Assembly: GCF_022568815.1 (NCBI RefSeq)
Contig: NZ_JAKZHX010000005.1
Span: 62,001-126,000 of the forward strand
Direction: 5' to 3'
Length of the DNA: 64,000 nucleotides
From: Undibacterium paludis
GTDB taxonomy: Bacteria > Pseudomonadota > Gammaproteobacteria > Burkholderiales > Burkholderiaceae_D
In this document: piece after piece, positions 1-8,834 of the stretch
How the letters are laid out: the number at the start of each line of letters is the position of its first letter
How positions within the stretch are numbered: the stretch's first letter is position 1
Translations under genes and position numbers: made by a program
Notes under the pieces: generated by a model
The model's input: only the letters and a program-made list of their open reading frames with translations
Database searches by the model: none
Told to the model about the DNA's origin: nothing

Positions 1-989
1 GCGAAGCCTTCGACCTGGTCGACGCCGCCATACGTGAATTGCCGGGTGTGGAACATACCGAAAGCACCAGGGACAGCCTGCAAATACGCACCAAGATCAA
101 ACGCATAGACCCGTATCAGCCTAATTTCATCGATGAACTGAAGTTGTTGGACTTTCTGACGACCAAACGCAATCAGATCCTGGCGACGATCACACCCGGT
201 GATGGCGTCGGTAGTCTGACCCTGATCTGCGAACCGGAGCGTCCGGCCTGGACAGATTTATTCCTGGTCGATAATGGCACCAACCTGGAAAATGCCGAAG
301 CCATCACTCGCGCCATCACCCGGCGCATCGCAGAGCGCAGGCGCAAGGAAAAAGCCAGCGTTACCCAATCCGTCACCGAAAAAGAATTGACCGTCGCCAA
401 ACTCAATCTGCTGCATGCCCAGGTGGAGCCGCACTTTCTGTACAATACCCTGGCCAGCGCACAATTGCTGACGCGGGCTGATCCGGCAGCAGCCGACCAG
501 ATGCTGGGTAACCTGATCACCTATTTGCGCCACTCCCTGCCACGTACCGAGGACACCGCTTCCAGCATAGGGGAAGAACTGGAACGTTCCGTCGCCTATC
601 TGGACATCATGAAGATACGCATGGGTGCCCGCCTGAATATACAAATTCAGGTACCGGCAGAGCTGAAAACCCTGCCCTTTCCCATGATGATGCTGCAAAC
701 CCTGGTAGAAAACGCCATCAAGCACGGGCTGGAACCCAAGACCGGCGGCGGCACCATCTGGATCATCGCCAGGCTGCATGAAAACAATGTCGCCGTCACG
801 GTTGCTGACGACGGCAATGGCCTGGGTTCAGAAATCGCCGGGACCGGCATCGGCTTGAAAAATGTCAGGGAAAGGCTGCGTCTGGCCTATGGCAACCGGG
901 CCAGTTTTGTCCTGGTTGGCAATTTCCCCAGCGGGGTGGCGGCGACCATCACCGTACCGGCCGACGAGACCGGAGATCATCATGCCTAA
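1..989 (+). CDS. LytS-type sensor histidine kinase (5' end cut by window edge)
   Basis: The reading frame is open to the left edge, so the N-terminus and any sensor domain lie outside. The visible part has the HisKA_7/LytS family H-box (HAQVEPHFLYNTLAS), in which the His before FLYN is the phospho-acceptor. A GHKL ATPase follows, with an N-box (LVENAIKHGLEP) and glycine boxes (DDGNGLG, GTGIGLKNVRERL). An internal TTG at 39 in this frame is not a credible start, because coding continues upstream of it. The stop overlaps the next gene, a LytTR response regulator, by 8 bp, so the two are translationally coupled and form a cognate two-component pair. The signal sensed cannot be judged from this fragment. 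Confidence 0.9.
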   Translation, partial: EAFDLVDAAIRELPGVEHTESTRDSLQIRTKIKRIDPYQPNFIDELKLLDFLTTKRNQILATITPGDGVGSLTLICEPERPAWTDLFLVDNGTNLENAEAITRAITRRIAERRRKEKASVTQSVTEKELTVAKLNLLHAQVEPHFLYNTLASAQLLTRADPAAADQMLGNLITYLRHSLPRTEDTASSIGEELERSVAYLDIMKIRMGARLNIQIQVPAELKTLPFPMMMLQTLVENAIKHGLEPKTGGGTIWIIARLHENNVAVTVADDGNGLGSEIAGTGIGLKNVRERLRLAYGNRASFVLVGNFPSGVAATITVPADETGDHHA

Positions 990-1752
990 ATGTGTTATCG
1001 CCGAAGACGAGAGCCTGTTGCGTGAAGCCCTGTTGCAGCAACTGAGCCTGGCCTGGCCAGAGCTGGACATCGTTGCTGCCTGCGATGATGGAGGCAGCGC
1101 CCTCGAGGCAATTGCCGAACACCAGCCCGACGTGGTTTTTCTGGACATACGCATGCCTGGCCTCAGCGGTCTGGAAGTCGCCTCGGCCATGAGCCAGGCC
1201 AGCCCGCACAGCCAGATAGTCTTTGTCACTGCCTATAACCAGTATGCCATTGACGCCTTTGAAAAAGGCGCCGTTGACTACCTGTTGAAACCAATCTCGC
1301 CAGAGCGTTTGCTGGCGACCGTGAAGCGCCTGCAACTGCGCATGATGACGGGCGCGGTCGACCTGCAAGCGATCAGCAGACTGGTCAGCCAGCTCAGCGG
1401 TGGTCCGGCCGACATGCCCAAACCGGAACCGCTGGTATGGATAACCGCCAGTGTCGGCAATGAAACCCGCCTGATCATGGTCGATGATATCGCCTACTTC
1501 CAGGCTGACAGCAAATACACCGTGGTCATGTCTGCCGAGGGTGAATCCCTGTTGCGCAAACCCATACGTGATCTGTTACAGGTGCTGGACAATTCCCTGT
1601 TCAAGCAAATCCACAGATCGACCATCGTCAATATGCGCGCCATTGCTTCCATCACCAGGGACGAATCAGGCAAGGGTATTGTCAGGCTGAAGAACCGGCC
1701 TGAGACACTGAGTGTCAGCCAGCCCTTCATGAACCTGTTCAGAAATATGTGA
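982..1752 (+). CDS. LytTR-family response regulator
   Basis: 256 aa. An N-terminal receiver domain (about 1-120) has the acidic pair ED near residues 8-9 and phospho-acceptor Asp55 in VVFLDIRMPG, followed by the conserved Thr in FVTAYN and Lys in LLKPIS. The C-terminal LytTR DNA-binding domain (about 150-256) includes DDIAYFQADSKYT and FKQIHRSTIVNM. I chose the ATG at 982 because the receiver domain begins exactly there; the frame is open further upstream but encodes nonsense. It overlaps the kinase stop by 8 bp. LytTR regulators bind direct repeats in promoters; in related bacteria they control pili, alginate or autolysis. The target here is unknown, but the downstream membrane gene starts 7 bp after this stop and is presumably co-transcribed. 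Confidence 0.93.
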   Translation: MPKCVIAEDESLLREALLQQLSLAWPELDIVAACDDGGSALEAIAEHQPDVVFLDIRMPGLSGLEVASAMSQASPHSQIVFVTAYNQYAIDAFEKGAVDYLLKPISPERLLATVKRLQLRMMTGAVDLQAISRLVSQLSGGPADMPKPEPLVWITASVGNETRLIMVDDIAYFQADSKYTVVMSAEGESLLRKPIRDLLQVLDNSLFKQIHRSTIVNMRAIASITRDESGKGIVRLKNRPETLSVSQPFMNLFRNM

Positions 1753-1759
1753 GTCATCC

Positions 1760-3169
1760 ATGACTGCAAAAATAATGAATGCTGCTGCCTGGGCGCAGAC
1801 AGCAAAGGCCTTGCTCGCCCTGTCGGCTGCTGTCAGCCTGAATGTACTTGACCAGCAGGACGACAAGGGTAATTACCTGTATGCCCGTGGCCGCCACAAA
1901 TATTTTGGCATAGGTGCGCTGGTGATCTTCTTCGCTGTATTTTCCGGCTATGGCATGGCGCATATGCTGGCCACCATGGCCAATGTCAGTGCGACAGGTG
2001 CGGTTATTGCAGGTTCCATCTGGGCGCTATTCCAGTGGTGCCTGGAAAGACAGATGATCATGAGCATTCATGCCGAATCCAGCCTGGCCAGCAAGTTACA
2101 GGGTTTCAGCTGGCGCGCCTTACTGGCGGCCTTGTCGGCAGTAACCATGGTCTACCCCTTCTTTGTCGACAGCAACCGTGCCGAGATTGATGTCAGGGTC
2201 GCTGAAATGTCCAGGGAAAAACAAATCCTGAATCTGCAAACCGCACAGGCAGCAAGCGGCGTACCAGACTTGCGGCAAGAGGCTGAAGAGCTGGGCGTAC
2301 AATTGCAAAAGGCGGAAGAAAACAGCCGCAGCGATCCGCCAAATCTTGCCGCATTGCGTACCCAGTTGCAGCAATGCCGTGAACATGCCAAAGAGCAGGA
2401 GCGCCGCGGCTTGCGCCAGATCCGGATATGGCAACAGGAACTGACTGCCTTGTCCGATACCTCTGCTGATGCAGTCAGGCTTGTCGGGAAAATCAGCCAG
2501 CAGCAAGCCAGCATTGATACGGCAAAAAGAATCTGTCAGCGCGACGAACAGCAGATCAACCACACCATACTCGCCTGGCGCAATGATAAACTGGCAGAGA
2601 AAACACACATCGCCACACAATTAAAACAAAGCCAGGTCAGCATGCAGGCGGCAAAAGCACACAGCATCGACCTGGCACAAGTCCAGGAGAAAAAGATAGC
2701 ACTGGCAGCGCAGGCAGGCTTTGCTGCTGACTTTGCCGCCACCTGGAATATGCTGCAAAACGATGATTACCGTCGCCTGCAATTCATCTGGTGGCTGCTG
2801 TGGTTTTTGACGATAGAACTGGTTGCCATCATCGTCAAGTTCAGTTCCAGTACCGATGTCGATGCCCGCCTGCATGCCGATGAAAGCCTGGTCAGGCTGG
2901 ATATCAACACCAACAGGGACATGCGTGCAGCACAAATACGCATGGAAGAATTGCGCCATGCCATGCGCATCAGGGGTGAAGAAATCGCCTTGCAGGCCGA
3001 TGCGGGCAAATCAACCGCAGCACTGCTGACGGTGCAGCAACTTTGCCAGTTGCAGGAGGTGATGGCGAACGCCGGTAAAGATCATGAGACTCCGGAAGTC
3101 GCCGACATCATGCACCAGACCATCTCGGCCATACAAGCCGCTTACCTGCGCCAGGTTGCAGCCCACTAA
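1760..3169 (+). CDS. DUF4407-like membrane protein with central coiled coil
   Basis: 469 aa. Predicted membrane segments lie near residues 50-70 and 78-95, a third near 117-136 (FSWRALLAALSAVTMVYPFFV), and a fourth near 338-360 (FIWWLLWFLTIELVAIIVKF). Between the third and fourth is a long, charged, Gln/Glu/Lys-rich helical stretch of about 190 residues that should form a coiled coil, and a charged C-terminal tail follows. This topology matches the DUF4407 family, whose function is unknown. The gene starts 7 bp after the LytTR regulator, so it is probably the third member of that operon. A periplasmic coiled coil coupled to a two-component system could be a sensor partner or an output; that is inference only. 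Confidence 0.75.
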   Translation: MTAKIMNAAAWAQTAKALLALSAAVSLNVLDQQDDKGNYLYARGRHKYFGIGALVIFFAVFSGYGMAHMLATMANVSATGAVIAGSIWALFQWCLERQMIMSIHAESSLASKLQGFSWRALLAALSAVTMVYPFFVDSNRAEIDVRVAEMSREKQILNLQTAQAASGVPDLRQEAEELGVQLQKAEENSRSDPPNLAALRTQLQQCREHAKEQERRGLRQIRIWQQELTALSDTSADAVRLVGKISQQQASIDTAKRICQRDEQQINHTILAWRNDKLAEKTHIATQLKQSQVSMQAAKAHSIDLAQVQEKKIALAAQAGFAADFAATWNMLQNDDYRRLQFIWWLLWFLTIELVAIIVKFSSSTDVDARLHADESLVRLDINTNRDMRAAQIRMEELRHAMRIRGEEIALQADAGKSTAALLTVQQLCQLQEVMANAGKDHETPEVADIMHQTISAIQAAYLRQVAAH

Positions 3170-3272
3170 TGAAGTCTGACAGCCCGCTAATACTACATAA
3201 TGATGCAAGAAGCCAATAGGCAAACAACATAAGGACATTTACAATACGGCAGCAAAACAAGCAGCGGATACC

Positions 3273-4307
3273 ATGAAAATTATCACCTCTTTATCTGTCA
3301 TCCTGGCAGGCAGTTTAACCTTCCTGCCTGCGCTGGCGGTGGAATACTGGTCGCCAGTCGATAGCGGCACCCAGGTGGAATTGCGCGGTCTGTCAGTGGT
3401 CAGCACAAAAGTCGCCTGGGCCAGCGGCGCCAAAGGCACAGTCCTGCGCACCAGCGATGGTGAGCATTGGACAGCAATGCAGGTAGCCGGTGCCGAAGCC
3501 CTCGATTTCCGTGACATCCAGGCCTTTGATCAAGACCATGCCATCATCATGAGCGCCGGGCCAGGCCCCTTGTCGAGGCTGTATATGACGACCAATGGCG
3601 GCGCGTCCTGGCAGTTGTTGAAAACCAATCAGGCAGCAAGCGGTTTCTGGAACGCCATGACATTTCCTGATGCCAGGACCGGCCTGCTGTTTGGCGACCC
3701 CGTTGATGGCAGCTTCCAGGTTTTGCTGAGCACTGACGGTGGCTTGCACTGGCAGGAGCAGACGCATGAAGGTCTGGCCGCCTTAAGCAATGAAGGCGGC
3801 TTTGCCGCCAGCGGTACCTGCATTACCAGCCACGGCAGCAAGAATGCCTGGATAGTCAGTGGTGGCGCAGACAAGACCAGGGTGTTTTCCAGTCATGACC
3901 AGGCCAAAACCTGGTCAGCAGTAAATTTGCCCATCCCTGCCGGGGCACCCAGCAAAGGTGCTTTTTCTGTCGCCTTTCTCAATGAAAAAAACGGTATGGC
4001 TGTGGGTGGTGATTATAAATTGCCACAACTCAACACCATGAATGGTGCACGTACAGAAGATGGGGGCCAGTCCTGGCAGGCAGTGCAGGTATTGCCGCAG
4101 GGTTTCATGTCTGTCATTGCCACCGTACCTGGCGCTGCCAATACCTATGTAGCAGCAGGCCTCGCCGGCTCAGGCATATCGCGCGACGCGGGTAAGACCT
4201 GGCAGGTTTTGTCCAGCACCCCAATGAACACGGTCGCCTTTGCCAATGCAGAACTGGGATGGGCAGTCGGACCAAAAGGTTTGCTGATGAAACTTCAAAA
4301 CAGGTAA
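3273..4307 (+). CDS. secreted YCF48/BNR-repeat beta-propeller protein
   Basis: 344 aa with a Sec signal peptide (about residues 1-22, ending near PALAVEYW). The mature part is built of repeats carrying the BNR/Asp-box-like pattern S/T-x-D-G-G-x-x-W: TSDGEHW, TTNGGASW, STDGGLHW, TEDGGQSW and SRDAGKTW. Between them are turns of the type NEKNGMAVGG and ANAELGWAVG, typical of the YCF48/photosystem II assembly-factor-like family, also annotated as oxidoreductase or exo-sialidase-like. A six- or seven-bladed propeller in the periplasm is expected. No catalytic sialidase arginine triad is recognisable, so I do not assign an enzyme activity. Two further proteins of this type occur in the window (25733-26884 and 38621-39742). 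Confidence 0.8.
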   Translation: MKIITSLSVILAGSLTFLPALAVEYWSPVDSGTQVELRGLSVVSTKVAWASGAKGTVLRTSDGEHWTAMQVAGAEALDFRDIQAFDQDHAIIMSAGPGPLSRLYMTTNGGASWQLLKTNQAASGFWNAMTFPDARTGLLFGDPVDGSFQVLLSTDGGLHWQEQTHEGLAALSNEGGFAASGTCITSHGSKNAWIVSGGADKTRVFSSHDQAKTWSAVNLPIPAGAPSKGAFSVAFLNEKNGMAVGGDYKLPQLNTMNGARTEDGGQSWQAVQVLPQGFMSVIATVPGAANTYVAAGLAGSGISRDAGKTWQVLSSTPMNTVAFANAELGWAVGPKGLLMKLQNR

Positions 4308-4524
4308 TGCTGTCCTATACTGGTCAAGATGTCCGTAGTGTACGCCTTGTCCGAAAATGAGCAGCAACAGCGGACAGTCAGACAGGTTTTTTTGCCAACC
4401 CCGCTGTCTAAGTGATTGTTTTTTATCAGTATATGGTGCTGTCAGGTTTCTGGCATAATCTTTGCTGGTACAGTATCGGGCTAGAATACGGCCATGATTT
4501 GCCTGGAACAAAGGAAATAAAAAA

Positions 4525-4872
4525 ATGAAAACGAGACTGAATTTCTTAGCAAGACTGGGACTTGCCTGCGCCATGCTGATGATAGTCATTGGCAGCAAGG
4601 CAGAGCCATTGGCAGTATCGACCATGGATGCGCAATTGATTTCTTACTTCAGGCCCTATGCACCGGCGGCAGAAGTGCTGGTCAACAAGGTGGAGAAAAA
4701 CCTGCCTGCCAATCCAGCGGACAAAACCGATGTCAGTCAGAAATCAACCAATAATGGCAGCAATAGCAAGTCTTTGAACGGCACCCAGGTTTGCACCGAA
4801 ACCACCGGCGACAAGGCAACTGAGGCAGAGGGCATGGACAGCAAATTACCCAAAGCGCCCAAGCTGCGTTGA
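4525..4872 (+). CDS. small secreted hypothetical protein
   Basis: 115 aa. The N-terminus MKTRLNFLARLGLACAMLML-like segment (basic, then hydrophobic, ending near GSKAEP) looks like a signal peptide. The remainder is hydrophilic, Asn/Ser/Lys-rich and probably disordered, with one Cys near the C-terminus. An AAGGAAAT-like ribosome binding site precedes the ATG. The gene converges on pcp, with only 4 bp between the two stops and no visible terminator. I recognise no family. Confidence 0.6.
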   Translation: MKTRLNFLARLGLACAMLMIVIGSKAEPLAVSTMDAQLISYFRPYAPAAEVLVNKVEKNLPANPADKTDVSQKSTNNGSNSKSLNGTQVCTETTGDKATEAEGMDSKLPKAPKLR

Positions 4873-4876
4873 AGAT

Positions 4877-5527
4877 TTAGTGGGTAGCCCCGCCAGCAAT
4901 ACGCAAGTCCTTGTCGGTCTTCAGTATACTTTCCAGCACTTTCAGGATCGCGGTTTTCAGCATGTCCAGCGGCATGCAGGCCGTTGCCGCGTGGGCCACG
5001 GCCTGCTCCGGCAAATAGGGGATATGGATAAAGCCCGCCCTTTGTATATTGTCCATCGCGCTGGCGCAATGCATGAGCCCGTAAAACACATGGTTGCAGA
5101 CAAAGGTGCCGGCGGTCTGTGATACCGAAGCCGGTATGCCTGCCAGATGCAATTCCTGCACAATGGCCTTGATGGGCAGACTGCTGAAATAAGCCGCCGG
5201 GCCACCCTGGATAACCGGCGTATCGACAGGTTGTGCACCGGCATTATCTGGCATGCGAGCATCGTCAACATTGATGGCGATGCGCTCCAGACTGATGTCA
5301 GGCCTGCCACCAGCCTGCCCCAGACACACGACGATGGAAGGTTGATGTTGCCGCAAAGCAGCCTCAAGCAAATGCAGGGAGCTGACAAATTCACAGGGCA
5401 GGCGGGCGCTGACGATCTGGTGACTGTCCCCGATCAGCAAACCATCGAGCCTGCGCACTACCTCCCACGAAGGATTGCTCTGTTCGCCACCAAAGGGATC
5501 AAAACCTGTCAGCAGTATGCGCTTCAT
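4877..5527 (-). CDS. pcp: pyrrolidone-carboxylate peptidase (pyroglutamyl peptidase I)
   Basis: 216 aa, normal length for peptidase family C15. It removes N-terminal pyroglutamate (5-oxoproline) from peptides in the cytoplasm. The start motif MKRILLTGFDPFGG and the catalytic triad are visible: Glu81 in the ISLERIAINVDDARMPDN region, Cys144 in GTFVCNHVFYGLMH, and His168 in GFIHIPYLPEQ. It is the last gene of a three-gene minus-strand operon, 20 bp after the DUF979 gene, with DUF969 first. The pairing with these two membrane proteins suggests they move the peptidase substrate or product. The distant ggt gene (53.8 kb) would feed the same 5-oxoproline/gamma-glutamyl pool. Confidence 0.95.
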   Translation of the reverse strand: MKRILLTGFDPFGGEQSNPSWEVVRRLDGLLIGDSHQIVSARLPCEFVSSLHLLEAALRQHQPSIVVCLGQAGGRPDISLERIAINVDDARMPDNAGAQPVDTPVIQGGPAAYFSSLPIKAIVQELHLAGIPASVSQTAGTFVCNHVFYGLMHCASAMDNIQRAGFIHIPYLPEQAVAHAATACMPLDMLKTAILKVLESILKTDKDLRIAGGATH

Positions 5528-5547
5528 TGATAGCCTTCGTTAAGTCT

Positions 5548-6531
5548 CTATGGAAACACCAGGAAGTGTATAAGCAAAATATTACAAATCAAGACAAGCA
5601 AGGCAGTCGGAACCTGTATCTTGATGACCTGGTACTTGTCCTGCAATTCCAGCAGGGCTGCCGGCACGATATTGAAATTGGCTGCCATCGGCGTCATCAG
5701 TGTTCCACAATAGCCCGAAAACATGCCTATCGCAACCAGTGCTGCCGGATTGGCATGGTGCTGGTTGATCAGGAATGGCAGGGCAATACCGGCTGTCATG
5801 ACAGGGAAAGCAGCAAAAGCATTGCCCATGATCATGGTGAACAGGGCCATGCCCACACAGTACATGATGATCAGGGCAAAGCGGCTGTCAGGGTTGACGA
5901 ATAATTGCACGATAGACTGTATGGATTGCCCTGTCCTGGCAGCCACAAACACCCCTCCCAACATGGCCAGCATTTGCGGCAATATCAGCGCCCAGCCTAT
6001 GGAATCGACCAGTCGGCGTGATTCACGCACGGCCTGCAAAGGCGTGCCGCCAGTGTAATAGTAAGCAAGACCGAGTGCGCACATGCAGGCAATCGCCAGT
6101 GCTGCCAGGGTCAGGTTTTTTTGATCGAGCAGATAGTTGCTTCCAATCTGCAAGTCTTTCAACGCAACCGTAAAAATCACTGTCACAAGCGGTATTGCCA
6201 GAGCCGGTATGAACAGACGGTTGCCAAGCATGCTGACCCTTTGCAATCTGGCCGCGCGGTCTACATCCACGTGTTTGCCTGCCCCCAGCAGATGAAAGCC
6301 TGCCAGCGCCGCCAGCACCAGCACGATCACGCCAGTCAGCTTATAGGCAAGCGGCTTGCCCAGGCTGGACACCATCAGGTCACCAAACACGAATGTAAAA
6401 CCAAACAGCAGCCAGAATAGGGCCGTGGTATGGCGTCGCGGATTGCTTGCATCACGCCAGCTCATGACCGCGACCAGCAGCACGATAATGCCGATCAGGT
6501 AAAACACCTGGTTGATGTTGATGATACTCAT
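5548..6531 (-). CDS. DUF979 family multi-spanning membrane protein
   Basis: 327 aa, very hydrophobic, with about nine or ten predicted membrane helices (for example FYLIGIIVLLVAVMSW at the N-terminus and ALLVLICNILLIHFLVFP at the C-terminus). The pattern and partner gene match the DUF979 family, which is usually paired with DUF969 and resembles subunits of a secondary permease. The ATG overlaps the stop of the DUF969 gene by 4 bp (ATGA), implying coupled translation and probably a two-subunit transporter. Next to pcp, a substrate such as 5-oxoproline or pyroglutamyl peptides is a reasonable guess but is not shown by the sequence. Confidence 0.85.
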   Translation of the reverse strand: MSIININQVFYLIGIIVLLVAVMSWRDASNPRRHTTALFWLLFGFTFVFGDLMVSSLGKPLAYKLTGVIVLVLAALAGFHLLGAGKHVDVDRAARLQRVSMLGNRLFIPALAIPLVTVIFTVALKDLQIGSNYLLDQKNLTLAALAIACMCALGLAYYYTGGTPLQAVRESRRLVDSIGWALILPQMLAMLGGVFVAARTGQSIQSIVQLFVNPDSRFALIIMYCVGMALFTMIMGNAFAAFPVMTAGIALPFLINQHHANPAALVAIGMFSGYCGTLMTPMAANFNIVPAALLELQDKYQVIKIQVPTALLVLICNILLIHFLVFP

Positions 6532-7259
6532 GCCTGGCCCCCGGTCTCGGCTGCATCTTGCCTGGCGCTACGCCAGGCAGCAATGTCGCGGGCGATGCGG
6601 GTATCGAGCAAGGACAGGCGGAACAGGTGGATGAACAGGGCGCACAAGGCCGTCGGTATCCCCCAGATGCCTATGCTGAGCGGTTCTATGCCCTGTATGC
6701 CGTTTTCCTTGAGAAAGGCTGTCATCAGCAATACGGCGCCAAAGGCGATGAAGATATCTTCGCCAAAGAACAGGGCCACATTGTCACAGGCAGCGGCGTG
6801 TGCCGCAATACGGTCACGAATGGCTACCGGCAAATCACCATGCTCATTGCTGGCGGCCCCTTCCGCCATCGGCGCCAGCAGAGGGCGCACCGTTTGCGCC
6901 TGCCCGCCCAGGCTCAGCAGGCCCATGGCGGCACTGGCTTCGCGCACGACAAAGTACAGCATCAGGATACGGCCCGTGGTGGCGCTGCGTATACTTGCCA
7001 CCCATTGCTGGGCCTGTTCGCGCAAGCCGTAACGCTCCAGCAAACCAATGACAGGCAAGATCAGCAAGGCACTGGCCAATTGCCGGCTATTGAGGAATTT
7101 TTCACCAAAGGTTTCCAGCAGACTGCTGACATCCATGCCTGCCGACAGACCTGTCACAAGACCTGCAACCGTCACCACCAGCAGCGGGTTAAAGCGCAAG
7201 GCAAAACCAAGGACAACCACGGGTATGCCTATCAATGGCAATAGTAACGCCAGGTCCAT
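6528..7259 (-). CDS. DUF969 family membrane protein
   Basis: 243 aa with about six hydrophobic segments, starting MDLALLLPLIGIPVVVLGFALRF. It matches the DUF969 family, the usual partner of DUF979 (here overlapping by 4 bp). A conserved-looking cytoplasmic stretch, LRPLLAPMAEGAA-like near the middle, precedes the helices ending in FGEDIFIAFGAVLLM. It is the first gene of the DUF969-DUF979-pcp operon, so the promoter should lie in 7260-7320. Transport function is inferred from hydrophobicity and context only. Confidence 0.83.
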   Translation of the reverse strand: MDLALLLPLIGIPVVVLGFALRFNPLLVVTVAGLVTGLSAGMDVSSLLETFGEKFLNSRQLASALLILPVIGLLERYGLREQAQQWVASIRSATTGRILMLYFVVREASAAMGLLSLGGQAQTVRPLLAPMAEGAASNEHGDLPVAIRDRIAAHAAACDNVALFFGEDIFIAFGAVLLMTAFLKENGIQGIEPLSIGIWGIPTALCALFIHLFRLSLLDTRIARDIAAWRSARQDAAETGGQA

Positions 7260-7320
7260 TTTGTCTCCTGTAATTTCTTGTCGTTTTCGTGGATCTTGTT
7301 GCCCACCTTGGATACTGCTG

Positions 7321-7356
7321 AACGGCTGGTTTAACGGCTGGCTTAACGGCTGGTTT
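7321..7356. repeat. three tandem 12-bp repeats
   Basis: Three head-to-tail copies of AACGGCTGGTTT, the middle one with a single T-to-C change. They lie directly after the pssA stop (7358, minus strand) and upstream of the DUF969 start (7259). The period is a multiple of three, but no gene covers it. Confidence 0.9.
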
Positions 7357-7357
7357 G

Positions 7358-8707
7358 TCAGAGTACCCGATAGGCCAGCCTGTCCAGCCGCGTGCCGCTG
7401 AGCCGGCCCAGCAGCTTGCGTACCGGATCAGGGTATTCACTGGTTTTTTCAATCTGGCGATAATGGCTGATCACCGTAGTTCTTTCCATTATGCTATTCA
7501 ACTCGTCTTGCCTCTGTTGTTGCAAAAGCTGCTGCGGATCATGGATCAGCAAGGCATTTTCCAGATCCAGCCTGAACGCCCGTGGATTAAGATTATTGCC
7601 CGTCATCAAGGCATAATTCCTGTCTATCCACATTCCCTTCAAGTGGTAGGTATTGTCATCATCCTTCCACAAGCGCAACTGCAATTGCTCGGTATTGATC
7701 TGCGGCTGGTGCTTCTTGGCAAAACGGCGCAGATTGACTTCATACAGGTAAGGCAAGGCGGCAATCGCCTTGAAAGGCTGGTCAGGCGGGATAAAGAAAT
7801 CATTGGCAGTCTTGTCGCCAACGATGATGCAAATGTGCACACCGCGTTTCAGGGCACGGTTGATTTCACGCGTCACCGCCAGCGGAAAATTGAAGTATGG
7901 CGTGCATATCGTAATCTGTTCCGTACTTGCTGCCAGCAACTGGCAGATCAGCTTATTGAGCGGATTGTTTTTGCCAACGCCAACCAGTGGCGTAATGGTC
8001 AGGCCATTCTCTGGCAGGTCCGGCTCTATACCATGGTGTTCATAACGGGCACGCTTGAGCTTGTCACGGAACAGTTTTATCTCACGGCGTATGCTGCGGG
8101 TTGCCGGGATCTCCGGCATATCCAGTCTGTGCACGGCAGCGGCTGACAGGATGTGCTCGCGAATGAACTGCACCATGCTGTTGGCCAGCAGCTTGTTGTG
8201 CACCAGCAGATAGCGGTCGTGCCGGTATTTATCATGCTTGTGCAGGTAGACATTATTGAGGCTGGCGCCGCTATAGATGACTTCATCATCAATAACAAAC
8301 CCTTTCAGGTGCAGCACGCCGAACAACTCCCTGGTCTGCACCGGTATGCCATACAGCGGCACGGCATAGGCATGGGCTTTGCTGATCTCCTGGTACCAGG
8401 CGGCATTACCGCCGCATTTGGCTGCGCCGATCAACCCACGTTGCGCCCTGTGCCAATCAACCAGTACGGCAATGTCCAACGCAGGATGCCGCTTTTTTGC
8501 GTCATACAGAGCTTGCATGATTTCTGCGCCGGCCTCGTCATTTTGCAGGTAGAGGCTGCACAGATAGATGCGGTGCCTGGCGCGGGCAATTTTATCCAGC
8601 AATTCGGTACGGTAGCTTGCTGCACTGTGCAGGGTGCGCACCGTGTCGGCCGCCAAAGGTATGGCGTTGACATGAATAGAATCGGGAGAAGACTTGAATA
8701 AACGCAT
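7358..8707 (-). CDS. pssA: CDP-diacylglycerol-serine O-phosphatidyltransferase (phosphatidylserine synthase, PLD type)
   Basis: 449 aa, close to the E. coli enzyme. It makes phosphatidylserine from CDP-diacylglycerol and serine, the committed step to phosphatidylethanolamine; E. coli PssA associates peripherally with ribosomes and the membrane. Two phospholipase-D HKD motifs are present: His133-x-Lys...Asp140 followed by GASLNN, and His355-x-Lys...Asp362 followed by TGNNLNPRAF. Spacing matches E. coli PssA. I chose the ATG at 8707 because it gives the family's normal N-terminus; the frame extends upstream to 8962 but overlaps the patatin gene and has no similarity there. It lies 127 bp downstream of the patatin-like gene. 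Confidence 0.92.
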   Translation of the reverse strand: MRLFKSSPDSIHVNAIPLAADTVRTLHSAASYRTELLDKIARARHRIYLCSLYLQNDEAGAEIMQALYDAKKRHPALDIAVLVDWHRAQRGLIGAAKCGGNAAWYQEISKAHAYAVPLYGIPVQTRELFGVLHLKGFVIDDEVIYSGASLNNVYLHKHDKYRHDRYLLVHNKLLANSMVQFIREHILSAAAVHRLDMPEIPATRSIRREIKLFRDKLKRARYEHHGIEPDLPENGLTITPLVGVGKNNPLNKLICQLLAASTEQITICTPYFNFPLAVTREINRALKRGVHICIIVGDKTANDFFIPPDQPFKAIAALPYLYEVNLRRFAKKHQPQINTEQLQLRLWKDDDNTYHLKGMWIDRNYALMTGNNLNPRAFRLDLENALLIHDPQQLLQQQRQDELNSIMERTTVISHYRQIEKTSEYPDPVRKLLGRLSGTRLDRLAYRVL

Positions 8708-8834
8708 GGCTGTATACAAATACCAGTGAAAACCTGATGATGGTAACACTAGTGAGCTGCAACAGTTGAAACGAAAGTGTCTGTTACATGCGAAAATTTC
8801 AGCCAGGATTGCGAATTTGCGAACCTGCCCGCGT

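Noticed and set aside
258-779. Long antisense open frames over the histidine kinase and many other genes
   Set aside because: They are shadows of strongly supported genes on the opposite strand, with no independent evidence.
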